Source: a marine gamma proteobacterium HTCC2143
Lineage (GTDB): Bacteria > Pseudomonadota > Gammaproteobacteria > Pseudomonadales > Dasaniaceae
Reading direction: 5' to 3'
Length of the DNA: 50,956 nucleotides
Assembly: GCA_000169075.1 (NCBI GenBank)
Contig: AAVT01000015.1
Span: 1-50,956, forward strand
Shown: positions 33,875 through 43,833 of the stretch, one piece after another
Layout: every line of letters starts with the position of its first letter
Numbering within the stretch: position 1 is the first letter of the stretch
Made by a program: the position numbers and the translations under genes
The notes under the pieces: generated by a model
The model's database searches: none
Seen by the model: the letters and a program-made list of their open reading frames with translations, nothing else
Told to the model about the DNA's origin: nothing

Positions 33875-35081
33875 GGGCGAGCCTCCGGTTAATGTTAGCT
33901 TGCACAACAAAATGATCAATGAGCGGAGAAAACAAGTTGGCAAACAGAATAGCCAGCATCATCCCTTCAGGGAACGCGGGATTTACCACCCGAATGAGCA
34001 CCGCCATCACGCCTATTAGCCCGCCGTACCACCACTTACCGGTATTAGTCATTGATGCTGATACGGGGTCAGTTGCCATAAAGATCATTCCGAAAGCAAA
34101 TCCTCCCAGCGTTAAGTGCCAATACCAGGGTAAATAAAACATCGGATTATTATCGGAGCCGATGAAGTTAAAGAGCGTGGACAGGGCAACCATACCCAAA
34201 AACACACCGGTGACGATTCGCCATGAGGCGATACGAGTCCATAAAAGAACCGCACCTCCGAGTAAAATCGCCAGCGTGGACGTCTCGCCCATTGAGCCCG
34301 CTGCAAAGCCGTAAAACGAATCCCACCAAGTCATCTGGCTAACTAACGCTTCGTAACCATCGCTGAAAGCCATCGATAGACCTGTTGCCCCGGTGTATCC
34401 ATCAACAGCCGTCCAAACGGCATCACCCGACAAACTTGCCGGATACGCAAAATACAAAAATGCTCTACCCGTTAATGCCGGGTTGAGGAAGTTTTTACCG
34501 GTTCCGCCGAACACTTCTTTGCCGATAACAACACCAAAGGTAATACCTAGGGCAACTTGCCACAAAGGTATCGAGGGAGGACAGATAAGCGCGAACAGAA
34601 TTGATGTAACGAAGAACCCTTCGTTAACCTCATGGCCACGCTTCATCGCAAACAAAACTTCCCAGAAGCCGCCCACCACAAAAGTGACCAGGTAGACCGG
34701 CACAAAATACCAGAAGCCGTACCAAAAGTTGTCCCAGATACTGCTAGGATCATTACCTGCGAAGGCATTGATAAAAGCAAAACGCCAATCATCATTTAAA
34801 ACAATATTGGCGTCGGCAATGATTGTGTTTGCCTGAAAGCCAATGTTCCACATACCAAAAAGCATGGCTGGAAAGGCACAAAACCATACGGTGATCATCA
34901 TCCTTTTCAGGTCAATGCCATCTCGAACATGGGATGTTGCATTCGTGGTGCTACTGGGAGAGTAAAATATAGTATCGGCAGCTTCATAAAGCGCAAACCA
35001 GCCTTCCCATTTACCACCTTTGTGGAAATGAGGTTCCATATCATCTAGTACTTTACGCAGTGCCGGAAATTTGACCGCCAT
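33867..35081 (-). CDS. nqrB: Na+-NQR subunit B (covalent FMN, riboflavin)
   Basis: The 404-residue membrane subunit is the main Na+-channel part of the complex. The flavinylation motif DGYTGATGLS gives T233 as the FMN-modified residue. About ten hydrophobic helices follow the amphipathic N-terminus. GKEVFGGTGKNFLNPALTGR is strongly conserved in the NqrB/RnfD family. It starts two bases after nqrA. Confidence 0.97.
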   Translation of the reverse strand: MAVKFPALRKVLDDMEPHFHKGGKWEGWFALYEAADTIFYSPSSTTNATSHVRDGIDLKRMMITVWFCAFPAMLFGMWNIGFQANTIIADANIVLNDDWRFAFINAFAGNDPSSIWDNFWYGFWYFVPVYLVTFVVGGFWEVLFAMKRGHEVNEGFFVTSILFALICPPSIPLWQVALGITFGVVIGKEVFGGTGKNFLNPALTGRAFLYFAYPASLSGDAVWTAVDGYTGATGLSMAFSDGYEALVSQMTWWDSFYGFAAGSMGETSTLAILLGGAVLLWTRIASWRIVTGVFLGMVALSTLFNFIGSDNNPMFYLPWYWHLTLGGFAFGMIFMATDPVSASMTNTGKWWYGGLIGVMAVLIRVVNPAFPEGMMLAILFANLFSPLIDHFVVQANINRRLARG

Positions 35082-35083
35082 AA

Positions 35084-36415
35084 TTAACCCTCCTTCTCGA
35101 TGCGAGTCAGGTTATCTCGGAGTATAGGGCCATACTCGTATTTACCTGGACAGACGTAGGTCGATAACGCCAAGTCTTCTTCGTCCAATTCTAGACAACC
35201 CAATTGTTGGGCTACTTCGGTGTCACCAACGATCAACGAGCGCAGTAATTGCGTCGGCAAAATATCCAGTGGCATGATATTTTCGTAAATACCAACTGGC
35301 ACCATCGCCCGCTCAGACCCATTGGTCGACGTCGTATAATTAAACAGTTTGCTCTTAGTAAATTGCGACCAATAAATGCTAAGGGTTGAGTGTTTTTCAA
35401 CGCCTGGAGACAACCAGCCCATAAACTCTCTCTGGTCGCCCTCTTTCAAAACGCTGATCTGCTGATGGTAACGACCTAAGTAGGCGATTACGCCGTTCGC
35501 GGTACGCCCTCCCAAAACTGAACCGGAGATAACGCGATTATTATCGGGTTTCATTTTACCGGCAGTAAGCTCGTCAATACTGGCGCCGACTCGAGTTCTC
35601 AGTAATTGTGGCAACTCTACCTGTGGACCCGCCAATGACACCACTCTGTCGGTGAAGAGCTTACCTGTTGTAAATAGTTTACCGATTGCTATCACGTCTT
35701 GATAACCAATCGTCCAGGCGATTTTATTGGCACTAGCAGGAGCAAGGTAGTGAATATGGGTTCCAACCAAGCCTGCGGGATGAGGACCAGAAAACTCCTC
35801 CTTGATAACGGCGGCGGACCCCGTTGATATTTCAGCACCCGGCGCTGTCGCAACATAGAGTTTGTCACTTAACCGACTCAACACAGTTAAGCCATCCTCG
35901 AATGCTTGGGCATGTTCCGCGATAACGATTGCCGGATCTGCTGACAGCGGATGGGTATCCATAGCCGTTACAAATAGCGCATTTGGCAGGCTATCTGGCG
36001 CAGGAACACGGCTGTAGGGCCTGGTTCGAAGCGCCGTCCATTGACCGGAATTAACGAGATTATCAACGACATTTTGCCGCTCTAATGTTCCCAAGTCTGG
36101 GTAGTGATCAAACGTCTCGTACTCATCGTCTTCAGCTTCGATGACAAGCGATTGAAAGACTCGTTTGTCTCCACGATTGATCGCGACAACAATCCCTGTA
36201 GCAGGCGCGGTATACGCCACCCCTTTAGTCTTTTTGTCGGTGAATATAAGCTGACCAGTCTTGACCCGATCCCCAACTTGCACGGCCATTGTTGGCTTCA
36301 ACCCAATATAGTCAAAGCCAATAACAGCCACCGAGCGAGCTTTAATGCCATCATTGATGACCTGCTCGGGTGCACCGGCGATAGGCAAGTCCAAACCACG
36401 ATTGATCTTAATCAT
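35084..36415 (-). CDS. nqrA: Na+-NQR subunit A
   Basis: The 443-residue cytoplasmic subunit is the first gene of the operon. It begins MIKINRGLDLPIAGAPEQ and contains KPTMAVQVGDRVKTGQLIF, ALRTRPYSRVP, TAMDTHPL and ISGSVLGGRT, all family hallmarks. It has no cofactor of its own but is needed for quinone reduction. AGG lies 7 bases before the ATG. The upstream region carries a -10-like TATAAT (36437-36442). Confidence 0.97.
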   Translation of the reverse strand: MIKINRGLDLPIAGAPEQVINDGIKARSVAVIGFDYIGLKPTMAVQVGDRVKTGQLIFTDKKTKGVAYTAPATGIVVAINRGDKRVFQSLVIEAEDDEYETFDHYPDLGTLERQNVVDNLVNSGQWTALRTRPYSRVPAPDSLPNALFVTAMDTHPLSADPAIVIAEHAQAFEDGLTVLSRLSDKLYVATAPGAEISTGSAAVIKEEFSGPHPAGLVGTHIHYLAPASANKIAWTIGYQDVIAIGKLFTTGKLFTDRVVSLAGPQVELPQLLRTRVGASIDELTAGKMKPDNNRVISGSVLGGRTANGVIAYLGRYHQQISVLKEGDQREFMGWLSPGVEKHSTLSIYWSQFTKSKLFNYTTSTNGSERAMVPVGIYENIMPLDILPTQLLRSLIVGDTEVAQQLGCLELDEEDLALSTYVCPGKYEYGPILRDNLTRIEKEG

Positions 36416-36874
36416 AGGTGTGCCTGATTCTCGATTATTATAAAAAGTGTAAAATTGCGGGACTCACTGCTTATCTGCTCTTCGCTAAGTCACTAATTCC
36501 GAAGTACCCTCAACAAAATACCCAGCCTAAGGATAGACCAAAAACTGTACTACTCTTGCTGAAAAAGCCGATAAATGAAATTGCCCTTCAAAAAAGGCGC
36601 AAGTATAAAGACCCGAGGCTTTAAATGCCAGAGCCAGCCGTCCCATTTGTTTGATTTGAAAGGTATTTTGCACCTACCGCGGCGAGTTAACGACGGCAAG
36701 ACAAACATTGCATTACAGCACCGTAATCTTTAACGGCATGAAGCAAGTCCAGCTGACCAAAAGCTAGGTGCCACCCCACACGATTGCGGGTACGCAGAAA
36801 CCAGATCGCCGCGGCCAGCACCCTCTCGGCACAGGCCTATAATCCCCCGACTATCCGGCTCAAAACACCTACCG
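36416..36874. other. 459-base intergenic region between gap and nqrA
   Basis: A minus-strand TATAAT (36437-36442), 22 bases before nqrA, is a possible -10 box; no good -35 accompanies it. No convincing gene or terminator was found in the rest, although a terminator for gap would be expected near its stop at 36875. Confidence 0.4.
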
Positions 36875-38338
36875 CTAACTTTCTTTCGGGAATACCCGAT
36901 AATCAACCCCAGCCATTTGCTCCAACACCCGGTGAACCTGACAGCTGTAGCCAAATTCATTGTCGTACCAACAATACATGATCACATTTCTACCATTGAC
37001 GATCGTCGCAACAGAATCATAGATACAGGCATGCCTAGAACCAACAAAATCGCTAGAAACCACTTCCGGCGAGTTAGAGAAGTCAACTTGTTTACGTAGC
37101 GACGAATGCAATGAAATGTCGCGCATATAATCATTAACTTCGTCCACGGTTGTTTCCCGATTTAAGGTTAACTTTAATATGGCCATTGATACGTTCGGTG
37201 TCGGAACGCGAATAGCATTGCCAGTTAGCTTACCCTTCATCACGGGCAACACCTTAGCCACCGCCTTAGCGGCACCAGTCGACGTCAACACCATATTCAG
37301 CGGTGCACTGCGCCCACGTCGATCGGCTTTGTGATAATTATCAATCAAATTTTGATCGTTGGTATAGGCATGCACTGTTTCAATGTGCCCCGACTCAATA
37401 CCGAACTCGTCGTCCATCGCTTTTAGAGGTGGCGAAATTGCATTTGTCGTGCAGCTAGCGGCAGAGATAATCCGGTCTTCAACCCGTATCTGATCATGGT
37501 TAATCCCGTAAACAATATTGGGGACGTCCGCTCCAGGCGCGGTTAATATGACCTTGGAAGCACCGGGCCGGAGATGACGCGACAAACCTTCTGCATCCTT
37601 GAATATACCGGTATTGTCAATAATAATTGCATTGCTAATGCCGTATTCTGTGTAGTCAACCTCCTCCGGCACATTGGCATAAATCACTTTAATTTCATTG
37701 CCATTAGCAACAAATGACCCGCGCTCTTCGTCGACTCGGATCGTACCATTAAAGGGCCCATGCACGGAGTCACGCCGCAGCAAACTGGCGCGCTTAACTA
37801 AATCATTCTTGGCTCCACCCTTGCGAACAACAATTGCTTTAAGCCGCAAATTACCACCACCGCCCGTTTTTTCAATCAGCAGGCGGGCCATCAAGCGACC
37901 AATACGACCGAAGCCGTATAAAACCACATCTTGAGGCGCCGGCTCAGGAGAATGCCCATTGATCAAATCACTGACCTGACTTCTAACAAACTCCTCAACA
38001 CTAATGCCTTCAGCCTTAGGACCCTCTTCATACATAACGGCTATTCGTCCGGCATCTATGTGGGCGATACCTAGCTCAAGGTCAGCCAGTGCTTTAATGA
38101 CAGGAAATGTTTCAAACTCAGACAGCTCATTGTCCTGAACCTGCCGCACGGCTCGATGAGCGCGCATAATATCTAACACCGACAAATTCACCAGGTTCTG
38201 GCCAAAAATATAGGTCTTAACGCTACCGCGATAAAGCTTTCCTACCAAGGGAATCATACCTTCAGCCAGAGCCTCCCGCTCTTTCCAATCACTGAAATAA
38301 TCATCTGGACGCTTTCTGGGGCTACTATCACTACTCAC
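36875..38338 (-). CDS. gap: Glyceraldehyde-3-phosphate dehydrogenase with N-terminal extension
   Basis: The C-terminal 350 residues are a classical GAPDH: NAD-binding GFGRIGR at 142-148, the catalytic cysteine C296 in SAASCTTNA, THIETVHAYT-like region (HIETVHAYTNDQNLID) and WYDNEFGYS. The first 135 residues are an additional helical region not present in E. coli GapA. The same long form stands between nqr and mfd in Pseudomonas, so the extension is a family trait. The start is a GTG with AAGGA 8 bases upstream. It converts glyceraldehyde-3-phosphate and 1,3-bisphosphoglycerate; a gluconeogenic role is possible for such extra copies. Confidence 0.92.
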   Translation of the reverse strand: MSSDSSPRKRPDDYFSDWKEREALAEGMIPLVGKLYRGSVKTYIFGQNLVNLSVLDIMRAHRAVRQVQDNELSEFETFPVIKALADLELGIAHIDAGRIAVMYEEGPKAEGISVEEFVRSQVSDLINGHSPEPAPQDVVLYGFGRIGRLMARLLIEKTGGGGNLRLKAIVVRKGGAKNDLVKRASLLRRDSVHGPFNGTIRVDEERGSFVANGNEIKVIYANVPEEVDYTEYGISNAIIIDNTGIFKDAEGLSRHLRPGASKVILTAPGADVPNIVYGINHDQIRVEDRIISAASCTTNAISPPLKAMDDEFGIESGHIETVHAYTNDQNLIDNYHKADRRGRSAPLNMVLTSTGAAKAVAKVLPVMKGKLTGNAIRVPTPNVSMAILKLTLNRETTVDEVNDYMRDISLHSSLRKQVDFSNSPEVVSSDFVGSRHACIYDSVATIVNGRNVIMYCWYDNEFGYSCQVHRVLEQMAGVDYRVFPKES

Positions 38339-38551
38339 GATTAAATTCCTTTATTTAGTGCTGAAACCGAGTTTCTTTAGTTGTCAAAAATAACTGCATT
38401 TTAAGTTGTCGTATTATCTTCATTCGTCCGATCAAGTTCAACCGCTAATATTACCGCGGCTACTGTTAATCTGCAGCGGTCGCGCTACAATGGCGCCCGG
38501 CCGCAGGCCCACTTCTATTGACCACGCTACAGCAGTATTATTAAATTATTT

Positions 38552-41500
38552 ATGAACAATGCCTCACTCTTTGTACCACCCTTGCCCAAAAAACCTGGCG
38601 ATCGCTTGCGCTGGGGGAACCTCTGCGGCAGTGCCGCCAGCCTGGCGATGTCGACAGCTGCAGCCAACACGCAGCAGCTAACCGTTTTAGTCTGCAACGA
38701 CACTGCGAGCGCGCTGCGATTCGAGCAGGAATTGAAGTTTTACGGCGAAAACCTTGAGATTCTTCACTTTCCGGACTGGGAGACGCTCCCCTACGATAAC
38801 TTTTCCCCCCATCAAGATATTGTCTCAGAGCGACTGACCACCTTGTACAGGCTATCTCAAGTACAACAGGGCATATTGGTTGTTCCTATTTCAACATTAA
38901 TGCACCAGTTACTGCCAAGAGATTACCTGCAGGCTCACAGCCTTGTGATCAAGATCGGCCAGCGTTTTTCTATTAATGAGATGCGCCGCAAGCTGGAGTC
39001 CAACGGCTATCGCTGTGTTACTACTGTATTCGAACATGGAGAGTTTGCTCTGCGCGGCTCTATCATGGACATATTTCCTATGGGGAGTAAGCTGCCTTTT
39101 CGCATTGATTTACTGGACGATGAAATAGACACATTGCGTACGTTTGATCCCGAGAGCCAACGCACTGTTGAGCAAGTCAAGGCAGTTAATCTGCTGCCGG
39201 CAAAAGAGTTCCCACTGGACGAAGAAGGCATTCGTCGTTTTCGCAACCGATGGCATGAATATTTCGACGTAGACCATCGTCAATGCCCGACCTATCAAGA
39301 TGTCAGCAACGGTATTGCACCCGCCGGTATAGAATATTACCTACCCTTGTTTTTTGATCATACAAATACCCTTTTCGACTTTCTTCCCGACAACTGCTTA
39401 ATGATCACAACGGAAGGACTTGAAGGTGCGGCCGATCAATTTTGGCGGGATTTACACAGTCGTTATGAGGACCGTAACATTGATGTCCAGCGTCCTCTAT
39501 TGCCACCTCACCATCTATTTATTCCCAGTGAGAAGCTATTTGCAGCCATCAAAAAATACCCAAGGATAATTACCCATCACGAAAATATTGAAGTAAGGCA
39601 GGGAAGCAGTAATTTCGCCTGCAAACAACCCCAGTTTTTATCCATCGACAGTAAAGCAGCCAACCCCTTAAGCGAGGTAGAACGCCTAATTGAGGAAACA
39701 TCGGGGCGCGTTTTGTTTTGTGCTGAAAGTGCAGGCCGTCGGGAAACACTAATAGATCTACTGTATCGCCATGGAATCTCCGCGACGACCGTCGATAGCT
39801 GGCAACTGTTTCTAGATAGCAGCGCCTCGGTCGCTATCACCATCGGCCCTCTCGAATCAGGGCTAAATCTAGACACTTTAACCGTCATCGCAGAGCCTCA
39901 GCTGTTCGGCCAGAGGGTGATGCAAACACGTCGCCGCCGCAAGTCCAAGGACAATAGCGAAGCCATCATCAAAAACCTCACGGAGCTGAGGATAGGCGCA
40001 CCCATTGTTCATATTGACCATGGCGTTGGTCGTTATCGCGGCTTAGAGGACATTGGTATTGAAGGTCAGGACACAGAATTTTTAACCCTCGAATATGCCG
40101 ATGGTGCCAAGCTTTATGTCCCCGTGTCATCATTACACTTAATCAGTCGCTACAGTGGCGCCGATGAAGAAACAGCGCCCTTGCATCGACTCGGCAGCGA
40201 TCAGTGGCAAAAAGCAAAGCGTAAAGCCGCTGAAAAAATTCGTGATGTGGCGGCGGAATTATTGGATATCTATGCTCGACGCGCAGCGCGCCCGGGTCAA
40301 TCATTAGAAATCCCAGACCAGTCCTACGAAGCATTTTCTGCCGGATTCCCATTCGAGGAAACACCTGACCAGGAATCCGCAATCAAAGCAGTTGTGGCAG
40401 ATTTACAATCAGACGCCGCAACTGATCGGCTGGTTTGTGGTGATGTTGGTTTTGGAAAAACTGAAGTCGCGATGCGAGCCGCTTTTATTGCCGTGCACAA
40501 CAGCAAGCAAGTCGCCATTCTGGTACCTACTACTTTGCTCGCACAGCAGCATTTCGAGTCATTCAAAGATCGTTTTGCAGACTGGCCAGTTTCCATCGAT
40601 GTGCTATCTCGATTCCGCTCCAGCGCCGAACAGGCTGATGTTTTAGCGAAAACCGCTGCTGGCAAAATTGATATTCTTATCGGCACCCACAAGCTGCTTC
40701 AAAAAGATGTTAAATATAGCGATTTAGGATTGCTAATCATCGACGAGGAGCATCGTTTTGGCGTGCGACAAAAAGAACAATTAAAGTCCCTGCGCTCAGA
40801 GGTCGATATTCTAACGCTGACTGCGACGCCTATTCCTCGAACATTGAATATGGCAATTTCCGGCATGCGGGACCTCTCAATCATTGCAACCCCACCTGCT
40901 CGGCGTTTATCGGTAAAAACCTTTGTACGGCAATCAGACAACGCTACGATTAAAGAAGCGATTCTTCGAGAGATCCTCCGCGGCGGGCAAGTCTACTACC
41001 TACACAATGAAGTAAAAACCATCGAGCAAACCTCCAGAGAACTTCAAGCACTCGTTCCTGAAGTTCGGATTGGCATAGGTCACGGCCAAATGCCGGAACG
41101 CCAGCTTGAGCAGGTCATGTCTGACTTCTATCATAAGCGCTTTAATCTGCTGCTATGCACGACCATTATTGAAACCGGTATTGATGTACCCAGTGCTAAT
41201 ACTATTCTGATCAATCGCGCTGATAAATTTGGTCTGGCACAATTGCACCAACTGCGCGGCCGTGTTGGACGGTCGCACCACCAAGCGTATGCCTATATGC
41301 TAACACCGGACGCCAAGAACATGACCGGGGATGCAGAAAAGCGCCTGGAAGCAATCTCCCAAGCAGAAGAACTGGGATCAGGCTTTACCCTGGCGACTCA
41401 TGATTTAGAGATCCGAGGTGCTGGAGAATTATTGGGCGATGGTCAGAGCGGCCAGATCCATAATATTGGCTTTACTCTCTACATGGAAATGCTAGAACGT

Positions 41501-42010
41501 GCAGTCAGGGCTATAAAAGACGGCAAAGAAGTCGACCTTGAAGGGGCTCTTGACCCAGGCAGTGAAGTTAATTTGCGTCTTCCAGCACTGATCCCCGACG
41601 ACTACCTTCCCGATGTCCACAGCCGGTTAATTCTCTACAAACGAATTTCTAACGCGGCGAGTGATAACGATCTTCGAGAACTGCAGGTTGAAATGATAGA
41701 CCGATTCGGCTTGTTACCTGACCCGGTAAAAAACTTGTTCCGAGCAACCGCGTTAAAATTACAAGCTCAGGCAATCGGTATTACTAAGATAGAGGCGTCT
41801 ACAAAAGGCGGCCGATTGGAATTTTCTGCCGATACTCAGGTCGAACCTATAGCACTAATACAATTAGTTCAAACAAAGTCCTCCACCTATCAGCTCGCTG
41901 GTGCGACTGCATTAAAATTTACTGAGGATCTTGAAGACATCGAACAGCGATTCCAATTTATCGACAGCCTGCTGACGACCCTCGCCCCCAGCAGCAGCGA
42001 AAAACGATAG
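38552..42010 (+). CDS. mfd: Transcription-repair coupling factor Mfd
   Basis: The 1152-residue ATPase removes RNA polymerase stalled at DNA damage and recruits UvrA. Domains in order: UvrB-like module (residues about 1-350; LPYDNFSPHQDIVSERL), linker, CarD-like RNA-polymerase-binding domain near 480-550 (VHIDHGVGRYRGLEDI), RecG-like helicase core with Walker A GDVGFGKTE at about 630 and DEEHRFG at about 730, then the TRCF C-terminal domain. GRVGRSHHQAYAYM is the helicase motif VI region. Length is normal. It is divergent from gap and starts at an ATG without a strong ribosome site. Confidence 0.97.
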   Translation: MNNASLFVPPLPKKPGDRLRWGNLCGSAASLAMSTAAANTQQLTVLVCNDTASALRFEQELKFYGENLEILHFPDWETLPYDNFSPHQDIVSERLTTLYRLSQVQQGILVVPISTLMHQLLPRDYLQAHSLVIKIGQRFSINEMRRKLESNGYRCVTTVFEHGEFALRGSIMDIFPMGSKLPFRIDLLDDEIDTLRTFDPESQRTVEQVKAVNLLPAKEFPLDEEGIRRFRNRWHEYFDVDHRQCPTYQDVSNGIAPAGIEYYLPLFFDHTNTLFDFLPDNCLMITTEGLEGAADQFWRDLHSRYEDRNIDVQRPLLPPHHLFIPSEKLFAAIKKYPRIITHHENIEVRQGSSNFACKQPQFLSIDSKAANPLSEVERLIEETSGRVLFCAESAGRRETLIDLLYRHGISATTVDSWQLFLDSSASVAITIGPLESGLNLDTLTVIAEPQLFGQRVMQTRRRRKSKDNSEAIIKNLTELRIGAPIVHIDHGVGRYRGLEDIGIEGQDTEFLTLEYADGAKLYVPVSSLHLISRYSGADEETAPLHRLGSDQWQKAKRKAAEKIRDVAAELLDIYARRAARPGQSLEIPDQSYEAFSAGFPFEETPDQESAIKAVVADLQSDAATDRLVCGDVGFGKTEVAMRAAFIAVHNSKQVAILVPTTLLAQQHFESFKDRFADWPVSIDVLSRFRSSAEQADVLAKTAAGKIDILIGTHKLLQKDVKYSDLGLLIIDEEHRFGVRQKEQLKSLRSEVDILTLTATPIPRTLNMAISGMRDLSIIATPPARRLSVKTFVRQSDNATIKEAILREILRGGQVYYLHNEVKTIEQTSRELQALVPEVRIGIGHGQMPERQLEQVMSDFYHKRFNLLLCTTIIETGIDVPSANTILINRADKFGLAQLHQLRGRVGRSHHQAYAYMLTPDAKNMTGDAEKRLEAISQAEELGSGFTLATHDLEIRGAGELLGDGQSGQIHNIGFTLYMEMLERAVRAIKDGKEVDLEGALDPGSEVNLRLPALIPDDYLPDVHSRLILYKRISNAASDNDLRELQVEMIDRFGLLPDPVKNLFRATALKLQAQAIGITKIEASTKGGRLEFSADTQVEPIALIQLVQTKSSTYQLAGATALKFTEDLEDIEQRFQFIDSLLTTLAPSSSEKR

Positions 42011-42043
42011 CTTAACTATTAGCGAGTGAATTAGACTTAACCC

Positions 42044-43093
42044 ATGAAATATTTCTTGCTTACCTCCATCACATTAGCTGCGCTATGCTTATCAGGCCCG
42101 CTCTTTGGCCAGTCAGCAGACGAACAACCGCTCTGGTATCAGATAGAGCTTATTGTCTTTTCTCGCACCGAGATGACAGCCGAGTCATGGCCAGAAGAAC
42201 CGGGTCTAAAATACTCCGAACCTGTTGTGGAACTAAAACCTGCGGCAGCATCCGAAGTTGTTTTGGATGAGTGGCTAGCGGATATCGACAACTCTCTACC
42301 TGTTGTCCAACCGTCGATAGAAGAGGACGGTGCCAACGACGATACCAATGACGGTGCCAATGACGATAACAATGACGACATCCCTCCGGCGTCGATCTCC
42401 ATAGTTGCTCCAGAACCAATTCTTATTCAATTGCCGCAGCAGCCATTCACATTATTGGAGGTTGGCCAGCTGCAATTGACTGACATGGCTGAGCGTATTG
42501 CTCGGCAAAGCGATTTTCAACAACTTTTCCATGGTGCCTGGCGACAGCCAATAGCTGCTCGCAAAATGGCGGAAAGCATACTTATTCGAGGAGGAAAACA
42601 ATATGATGATCACTACGAGCTCGAAGGATCGATCAGGCTCGGGCTCGAGCGTTATTTACATATTGACACCGACTTATGGCTTAGCACTTTTGTTGCCACG
42701 GCAGAACAGCACAATTATTTTTGGGCCAAACTTCCAAAGCCACCGACGCCACTCAACGCCGAGCTAGAAATACAGCCCAATGACTCTTTCTCTTTAGAGA
42801 ATACTTTTACTGACACTTCGGCGCAGGGTCGACTTCAACCATCTATGCCAAGTTACGACAACTTCTTTGACGATTTAACGACCACTAGCTATGCCGTTGA
42901 AAGGACCATCGCCCTTCGTCAGCAACGCAGAATGCGCAGCAACGAATTGCACTACATTGATCACCCTTCACTGGGAGTGGTTATAAAAATAACCCCCTAT
43001 GACTTCCCCGCCCTAGAGGCCGCTGAAGACGACGAGTCAACCACGCCTGCGGTCTTGATCGACACACCCGCAAAAGACCTTAATCCGCGCTGA
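42044..43093 (+). CDS. CsiV family protein
   Basis: The 349-residue product has a signal peptide (LLTSITLAALCLSGPLFG) and the CsiV opening WYQIELIVFSRTEM. The middle holds an acidic low-complexity insert made of a 24-bp repeat (see separate entry). Later blocks are FTLLEVGQLQLTDMAERI, LLFHGAWRQP-like (FHGAWRQPI), and GSIRLGLERYLHIDTDLWL, all family-typical. CsiV was described as a periplasmic protein needed when an alternative D-amino acid affects peptidoglycan in Vibrio. It follows mfd by 33 bases. Confidence 0.85.
   Translation: MKYFLLTSITLAALCLSGPLFGQSADEQPLWYQIELIVFSRTEMTAESWPEEPGLKYSEPVVELKPAAASEVVLDEWLADIDNSLPVVQPSIEEDGANDDTNDGANDDNNDDIPPASISIVAPEPILIQLPQQPFTLLEVGQLQLTDMAERIARQSDFQQLFHGAWRQPIAARKMAESILIRGGKQYDDHYELEGSIRLGLERYLHIDTDLWLSTFVATAEQHNYFWAKLPKPPTPLNAELEIQPNDSFSLENTFTDTSAQGRLQPSMPSYDNFFDDLTTTSYAVERTIALRQQRRMRSNELHYIDHPSLGVVIKITPYDFPALEAAEDDESTTPAVLIDTPAKDLNPR
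42326..42373 (+). repeat. 24-bp direct repeat, two copies, inside the CsiV-family gene
   Basis: Units 42326-42349 and 42350-42373 differ at two positions and are in frame. Each encodes D-G-A-N-D-D-x-N (x is T then N). A further partial unit (GACGAC) follows. Such a unit can expand or contract by slippage without breaking the frame. Confidence 0.85.
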
Positions 43094-43107
43094 AAAAGCA
43101 GCCCCTA

Positions 43108-43833
43108 TCAGTTGACAATGGCGGCCATTAGCAAGCGCCTGACATCGGTCATACCAAACTGAATAACGTCGTTAATCTGGTCCATTGTAATAACTGAATG
43201 CCCCCGACCCGCCGCCGGATTGACCACCAGACAAATACTTGCATAGTCAATACTGAGCTCGCGAGCTAACGCCGCCTCAGGCATTGCCGTCATCCCAACC
43301 AGTTCACAACCGTCAGACTCCATTCGGTTTATTTCCGCTGCAGATTCCAATCGAGGGCCCTGTGTGACCCCCAGTGTTGCACCATCAATAATATTGATGT
43401 TGCTCGCAGCCGCAGCGGCAACAATAAGTTGTCGCAGTCCGGAAGCAAAGGGGAAACTAAAATCGATGTGTTCCAACTCGTTATTGTTACCATCGTAAAA
43501 TGTATGATCGCGGCCATAAGTGTAATCCACAATCTGATCCGGAATCACCAAAGACCCGGCGGGCATTTCACTGGTGATCCCGCCAACTGCATTTACCGCC
43601 ACCAGCTTGCTAACACCAAGTTCTTTAAACGCCCAAATATTAGCGCGGTAATTAACCTTATGGGGAGGAATACGATGAGGGTCACCATGCCGCGCTAAAA
43701 AACACACCGGTATGCCTTCTATCTCACTGCCAATGATAGCCGCTGACGTCTCACCATAGGGTGTCAGTCGATCTCCAACCGACCTCCCTTGATGAAAACT
43801 ACTGAGACCGGTGCCTCCAATAATACCGATCAT
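43108..43833 (-). CDS. S-methyl-5'-thioinosine phosphorylase
   Basis: The 241-residue enzyme belongs to the MTAP/PNP family. It cleaves methylthioinosine, a product of methylthioadenosine deamination, to hypoxanthine and methylthioribose-1-phosphate. The signature GIIGGTGLSSF lies at the N-terminus. LARHGDPHRIPPHKVNYRANIWAFK, quoted in part as RHGDPHRIPPHKVNYRAN, is the phosphate- and base-binding loop, and NAVGGIT follows. It overlaps the end of the MscS gene through ATGA, with GGAGG upstream. Identity as MTIP rather than MTAP rests on the Pseudomonas neighbour. Confidence 0.88.
   Translation of the reverse strand: MIGIIGGTGLSSFHQGRSVGDRLTPYGETSAAIIGSEIEGIPVCFLARHGDPHRIPPHKVNYRANIWAFKELGVSKLVAVNAVGGITSEMPAGSLVIPDQIVDYTYGRDHTFYDGNNNELEHIDFSFPFASGLRQLIVAAAAASNINIIDGATLGVTQGPRLESAAEINRMESDGCELVGMTAMPEAALARELSIDYASICLVVNPAAGRGHSVITMDQINDVIQFGMTDVRRLLMAAIVN

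Noticed and set aside
36730..36960. A 76-codon minus-strand frame over the end of gap and the region downstream.
   Set aside because: It lies in another frame of the gap gene end, with low-complexity cysteine-rich content and no recognisable motif.
42139..42419. Antisense frames opposite the CsiV-family gene, 87-89 codons, with Ser/His repeats.
   Set aside because: The repeats simply mirror the 24-bp repeat of the sense gene; no coding evidence.
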